Source: Lumbricus terrestris
Lineage: Eukaryota > Annelida > Clitellata > Crassiclitellata > Lumbricidae
Direction: 5' to 3'
Assembly (NCBI GenBank): GCA_949752735.1
Contig: OX457038.1
Location: 62,691,246-62,755,245, forward strand
Length of the DNA: 64,000 nucleotides
Notes under the pieces: model-generated
Database searches by the model: none
What the model saw: the letters and a program-made list of their open reading frames with translations, nothing else
Told to the model about the DNA's origin: nothing
Program-made: the position numbers and the translations under genes
Part shown: positions 59,657-64,000 of the stretch, in pieces
Numbering within the stretch: position 1 is the first letter of the stretch
Layout of the letters: each line of letters begins with the position of its first letter

Positions 59657-59740
59657 CCATCGCCGACGTCGTCGTCATCGTCACCACCACCAACACCATC
59701 ATCACCGACGTCGTCGTCATCATCACCATCATCATCATTG
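59563..59740. repeat. ATC trinucleotide repeat
   Basis: About 30 perfect ATC units are followed by interrupted ATC/GTC units. On the minus strand one frame reads poly-Asp and another poly-Met. Confidence 0.95.
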
Positions 59741-59987
59741 AGCAATAGCACTCCGTTATTCGTCTTTGAAACACATGCTAATCAGAATGCGAGATACAGA
59801 CAGACAAACGTATACAGAAGAGAAGTAAAGCGATCTATAGAAGGACGAAGGTGATTGAGAAGGGAGACGTCGTTGAAGAAGGAAGTAGACGGACAAACAG
59901 ACGAATGCATACAAGGAGAGGAAGCAGATAAAGGGATATGGATGGGGGACAAGTACTCGGATGTCCTAGAGAAAGGGAGGGAGGAGA

Positions 59988-60002
59988 CACAGAGAGAGAG
60001 AT

Positions 60003-60041
<39 letters not shown>

Positions 60042-60180
60042 GAGAGAGACAGACAGAGACAAGCAGACCGAGAGATAGACAAACAGAGACATACATAGAC
60101 AGACGGACAGACAAGCAAGCAGACAGAGACAGAAGCAGACAGACAAGTAGACACAGATATATATACACACACACACACAC
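59988..60180. repeat. GA / GACA microsatellite block
   Basis: (GA)n is followed by (CAGA)n with interruptions and a short (AC)n. Confidence 0.95.
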
Positions 60181-60249
60181 ACAGAGGGTCCTGTAATGTG
60201 AGATAATGTTTTTCCTGCGGTTGTCTTCAATTGTTCGCTTCAATATCTA

Positions 60250-60640
60250 ATGGACTGTGGCGGTGGTGGCGTGGTGGTGATTGTTGGTGGTGGAGGGGGG
60301 CGTGGGGGTGGGGGGGAATGATGGCGTTGGTAGGGTGTTAACATCGCTAACACATGAAACGGATTAAGCGATGTTTGTCCATGTATACACGAGACAAAAG
60401 GTAGACACCATCTTCCCTATATCCATCCCACCCCACTCCACCCCTCTCCATCCCACTCCATTCATTTTCCTTCATCTTCTCTTACAACGCCCATGGCATT
60501 TGACCCCTTTAGGCTTTCTATCAATCTGTCTATTTATTTATCCATCCATCCTTCCATCAATCATCCATCCATCCATCTATATTTTGCTCGTCTGTCTGTC
60601 TTTCTTTCTTTCTTTTCTGATTTTCCTGTCTGTCTGACAG
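60250..60640. repeat. GT/G-rich and CATC/CTTT low-complexity region
   Basis: GGTGG/GGGGG-rich at 60256-60320, then C/T-rich with CCATCCATC and TTTCTTTCTTT to about 60620, with an inverted CTGTCTGACAG-like end near 60630. Confidence 0.8.
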
Positions 60641-60954
60641 GAAAATCGTGGTTTTACCTCAGTGTGTAGAATCGCTGGCGCAAGGTTGCGCCAGTTATCA
60701 GTCGTATGGAGGTCATTCCGTAATTCATAAGCACCGACAGGTGGACATTTATTTAGCGCTTCAACTGGATCTATACCGGAAATGCATTTTTATTTTTACA
60801 GTCGAAGGGCATTTGTAATTATTGTAGCGCTATCCACAGAATTTCTTCCGTTCGATCCATTTAATCATTTTTGGTCGTAAATCGTAATTAGACTCTGGCT
60901 ACGTATACATGCATATATATATATATTATATATATACATATATACACATATATT

Positions 60955-63900
60955 TTTTCAATTTTTTCAATTCAATTCGCTTTATTGCAACCAGAAAACA
61001 AGATGACATCAAAAACAGAAAATATGCATGCATTGGCTACAAAGGGGGGCCCTAAAGGGATTGACATCCCGCTGGGGAGGGTCACCCAAGTAAGAAAAAA
61101 TACCAAGAAATATTGTACAAGATAGCCAAAAAAAATTGAAACAATTAAATCAAAATTTGGTGATGACAGATTGCAAAAAGTTTAAATTGCAAATAGCATG
61201 TAGAGGAACAAACTTAACTATATACTTAAGTAGAACCTTAACTACAAGTGGTCATGTGCACTTCTAAGCAGACTTAGTGGAGGAAAGAAAAACACGAAGT
61301 CTCTTTTTAAAAACCTGCAGACTACTGGATTGATGAATATCAATTGGTATTTTATTCCACATTTGAGCGCCATAAGATTTAACAGTAAAACGCCTAGCGT
61401 TAGATTGAGCTCTGACAGGGCGATATGCAGATGAATTTCTAGTGAAATGCGAATGGATGTCAGAGGCGTGAGGGAGGTACTCTTGGAATACCGAAGGAAG
61501 GAGACCGTGTTCGAGTCGAAAGAAGAACTCGCAAATTTGGAGATCCTTTATCTGGTTTATTTTTAGGAGATGAAGCTCACTAACGAAAGGGCCAGTGTGT
61601 TCCCATTTACGAATACCCGCTATTATACGAACAGCCTTCTTCTGTAAGATAATTAATTTATGAAGCCTAGATTCGTATGTCGATGCCCAAACCAGGTTGC
61701 AATACGTGAGGTAAGGGTAGACGAGGGTATAATATAAATTCATTCTAATTGTCTTTGGTAAGATATAAGCAATGCGGGAAATAATACCAATATTCTTAGC
61801 AATTTTAGATGCAATTTGATTAATGTGAACTTTCCAGGTCAAGTTTTGATCTAGGCCTATATGCACACCTAAGAATTTCGTCGACTCAACTTGATTGATG
61901 GAAACATCATCAATAAGCAAACAAAGATTACTACTGGGGTTTATTTTCCGATGGGATTTAAATAAAATAAAGTTGGTTTTCTCAGAATTAAGGGTGAGTC
62001 TATTTGCAGAAAACCAAGCAGCTATGCTAGACAGCTCAATGTTCACAGTCTGAAACAACGTCTGCCAAGAGCTATTGGAGTAAAAAAACGTTGGTATCAT
62101 CAGCAAACAGAATGAAAAACATTGTAGGAGAGACATTGGCTAAGTCATTAATATAAAGAAGGAAGAGAAGTGGTCCGAGGTTGGAACCTTGGGGAACTCC
62201 ATATTTGATTATCCCTAGCTCAGATAGGACACCATTACAGAGAACTCTTTGTGTACGGCTCTCAAAATAGCTGGCGAACCATCTGAGCTGTGTCCCCCTA
62301 ATTCCATAGTAATCTAATTTTTTAAGCAAAATATTATGGTCTACGGTATCAAACGCTTTAGCGAGATCGAAAAAGACTCCCACTGAGTATTCGTTGTTTT
62401 CAATAGCCTTTGAAATCATGTCCTGCATACTCAATAAGGCCATGTAGGGGGAGTGACCCGGTTGAAAACCATGCTGAGATGGATAAATGATGTTAGAGTT
62501 TTTAACATAACCATAGAGTCGATTATACATAAGTTTTTCATAGAACTTGGAGAAGTAAGGAAGAACGGAAATGGGTCTGTAATTGATTACATTGTCCTTA
62601 TCACCCTTTTTTAGTATAGGCACCACTTTAGCTATTTTTATGGCTTGTGGAACAATCCCATTACTAAAGGAACAATTTATTATTTCAGCCAGAGGTCTAG
62701 CAACTAAGGAAAGATTGGGGGCAGCGATACAGGGGTCAATGTCGTCAACACCTTTGCTATGCGTTAAACGTATATCACGGCCAATATCCATAATTTCCTC
62801 AGGGGAGACCATTAGGAGACCCATGGAATTCTGCCGAGGGGCCTGTAAGTAACTAAAGTAAGGGAGAGGTGAATCAGGTATTTTCTTTGCTAAAGAATGG
62901 GCTATGTTGGTGAAGTAGTTATTGAAGCTATTGGCTATTTTTTCCGGATCTTTAACATTTTCTCCGTTAATTTTTAACGATTCGATTTTTGTCTCTTTAT
63001 TCTCCAATTGCATTATGGAGCGAATGAGTTTCCAAGTCCTCCTTAGGTCTTCTTTATATTTGCAGAATTCGGATGCATAGTAATTTTTTTTCTGCTTTGA
63101 CTCTAATAGTCTTAAATTTATTCCTGTATACAATAAATTTATTTTTATTATGAGCATTTGGATTTTTTATATACTTTAAGTACAATGAAGCTTTCTTCTT
63201 GCTGGATTTGAGGAGCCCAGCAGTCATCCAGGGTTGCTTAAACCTAGGCACCTTAGCGTTACTTTTTTTAGACACTTTCGGGAACGCCTGATCATATGCG
63301 TTTTTATATTTTTCAATAAACAGTTCATACGCCCCGTCAGCATCTCCATTTTTGCATGCAGTGGTAACATTATCCCAATTACTATCAGCAAGTAGGGTTT
63401 TAAATTGTTCTGATCTTTCCTCGTTGATTATGCGATGGTCATAATAATTCGGGAAACTTCTCTTGTAATTACCAAATGCAAAGTGGGCGAATACTGGCAG
63501 ATGATCAGACAAGTCAGAGATGATAATGGACGAATCAATCAGACTAGACCAGGCATTAGTAAATATGTTATCAATTAAAGTAGATGAGGTTGGTGTGATA
63601 CGAGTGGGTTTCGTGATGGCTGGGAAAAAGTGATGAGAAGTCAAGTTATTATAGAAAATATTAGTTTCTTTATGTTCATTTACTTTCAACAGGTCAATGT
63701 TAAAATCCCCTAGTAGGACAATATCTTGGGTTCCCTTGACGATATTGGAGAATAGTACCTCTATCTCAGTATTGAATTCTACTAAGTTTTGTCCTGGGGG
63801 CCTATACAAGACACCTACTAAACAAGTTGCATTAGGTAAATAAGTTTTCATAAAAAGACCCTCATAAGTTTTATGTTCTCTCTTTTCTTCGTACAATTGG

Positions 63901-64000
63901 AATTTAATGGTATCCCTAACAAATAAGCCCACCCCTCCTCCTCCTCGATTCCCCCCTCTAGACTTATGTATAAATTTGTAGTTAGGTACAGTGGCGGCGC
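60955..64000 (-). mobile_element. Long CR1-like LINE with endonuclease and RT, two frameshifts, continues past the window
   Basis: On the minus strand, 63932-63090 encodes an APE-type endonuclease C-terminus (LLGDFNIDLL, ITPTSSTLIDNIF, SDLSDHLPVFAHF) and the linker with FKQPWMTAGLLKSSKKK. Frame 2 (63090-62085) encodes the RT: NYRPISVLPYFSKFYEKLM, QHGFQPGHS, GVFFDLAKAFDTVDH, YGVPQGSNLGPLLFLLYIN and catalytic LFADDTNVF. Frame 3 (62085-61264) encodes the thumb (STKFLGVHIGLDQNLTW) and ends after SSTKSA. The breaks fall in T8 (63084-63091) and A7 (62082-62088), and one base fewer in each restores the frame. The 3' UTR is 61263-60955. It is the same family as the LINE at 38478-40838. Confidence 0.92.

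Noticed and set aside
59364..59774. Poly-Asp and poly-Met frames
   Set aside because: They come from the ATC microsatellite.
59782..60243. Ser/Leu/Cys-rich minus-strand frames
   Set aside because: They come from GACA/GA microsatellites and have no conserved domain.

Overview
This is a stretch of AT-rich metazoan nuclear genome, most likely from a marine invertebrate. The genes have GT-AG introns and animal-specific families (a PTB-TBC RabGAP, TMEM165, dermatopontin, a muscarinic receptor). The remaining DNA is dense with short interspersed elements, CR1/L2-like LINEs, hAT, Helitron and piggyBac-like elements and satellites. I cannot name the species. One run of exactly 200 Ns (57666-57865) is a scaffolding gap.

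Layout. 1-4385: non-coding DNA, then an antisense LINE split by a non-autonomous Helitron. 4792-10440: a SINE fragment and a 5.4-kb G/C-strand-asymmetric satellite with a unit of about 18 bp. 10654-11466: a non-autonomous hAT element. 11839-31149 (+): a complete 20-exon gene for the TBC1D1/TBC1D4 (AS160) orthologue, reconstructed here as 1,320 aa. 31150-35290: its 3' region and repeats. 35573-38194 (-): a dermatopontin-like secreted protein gene, 5' incomplete, whose 3' end runs into a SINE. 38478-42540: LINE, SINE and other repeat debris. 42865-50481 (+): a complete 7-exon TMEM165 gene (327 aa) with one GC-AG intron and a LINE in intron 2. 50482-56086: intergenic, with a 70-bp duplication, a MITE and a 32-bp satellite interrupted by a LINE. 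56087-56367 (-): the last coding exon of a muscarinic acetylcholine receptor. 56368-64000: repeats (a hAT element containing the assembly gap, microsatellites, SINEs) and a long antisense LINE with endonuclease and RT that runs off the window.

The host genes do not form a pathway: TBC1D1/4 controls Rab-dependent vesicle traffic, TMEM165 is a Golgi Mn/Ca/H transporter, dermatopontin is extracellular matrix, and the muscarinic receptor is a GPCR. The most notable observations are structural. They include a Helitron insertion whose empty site can be restored exactly, a 30-bp tandem repeat that copies a 5' splice site in frame inside the TBC gene, two perfect fold-backs at a LINE 5' junction, a dermatopontin reading frame that ends in a SINE, and paired one-base homopolymer frameshifts in the last LINE. 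I did not find convincing evidence of an entirely new biological system.
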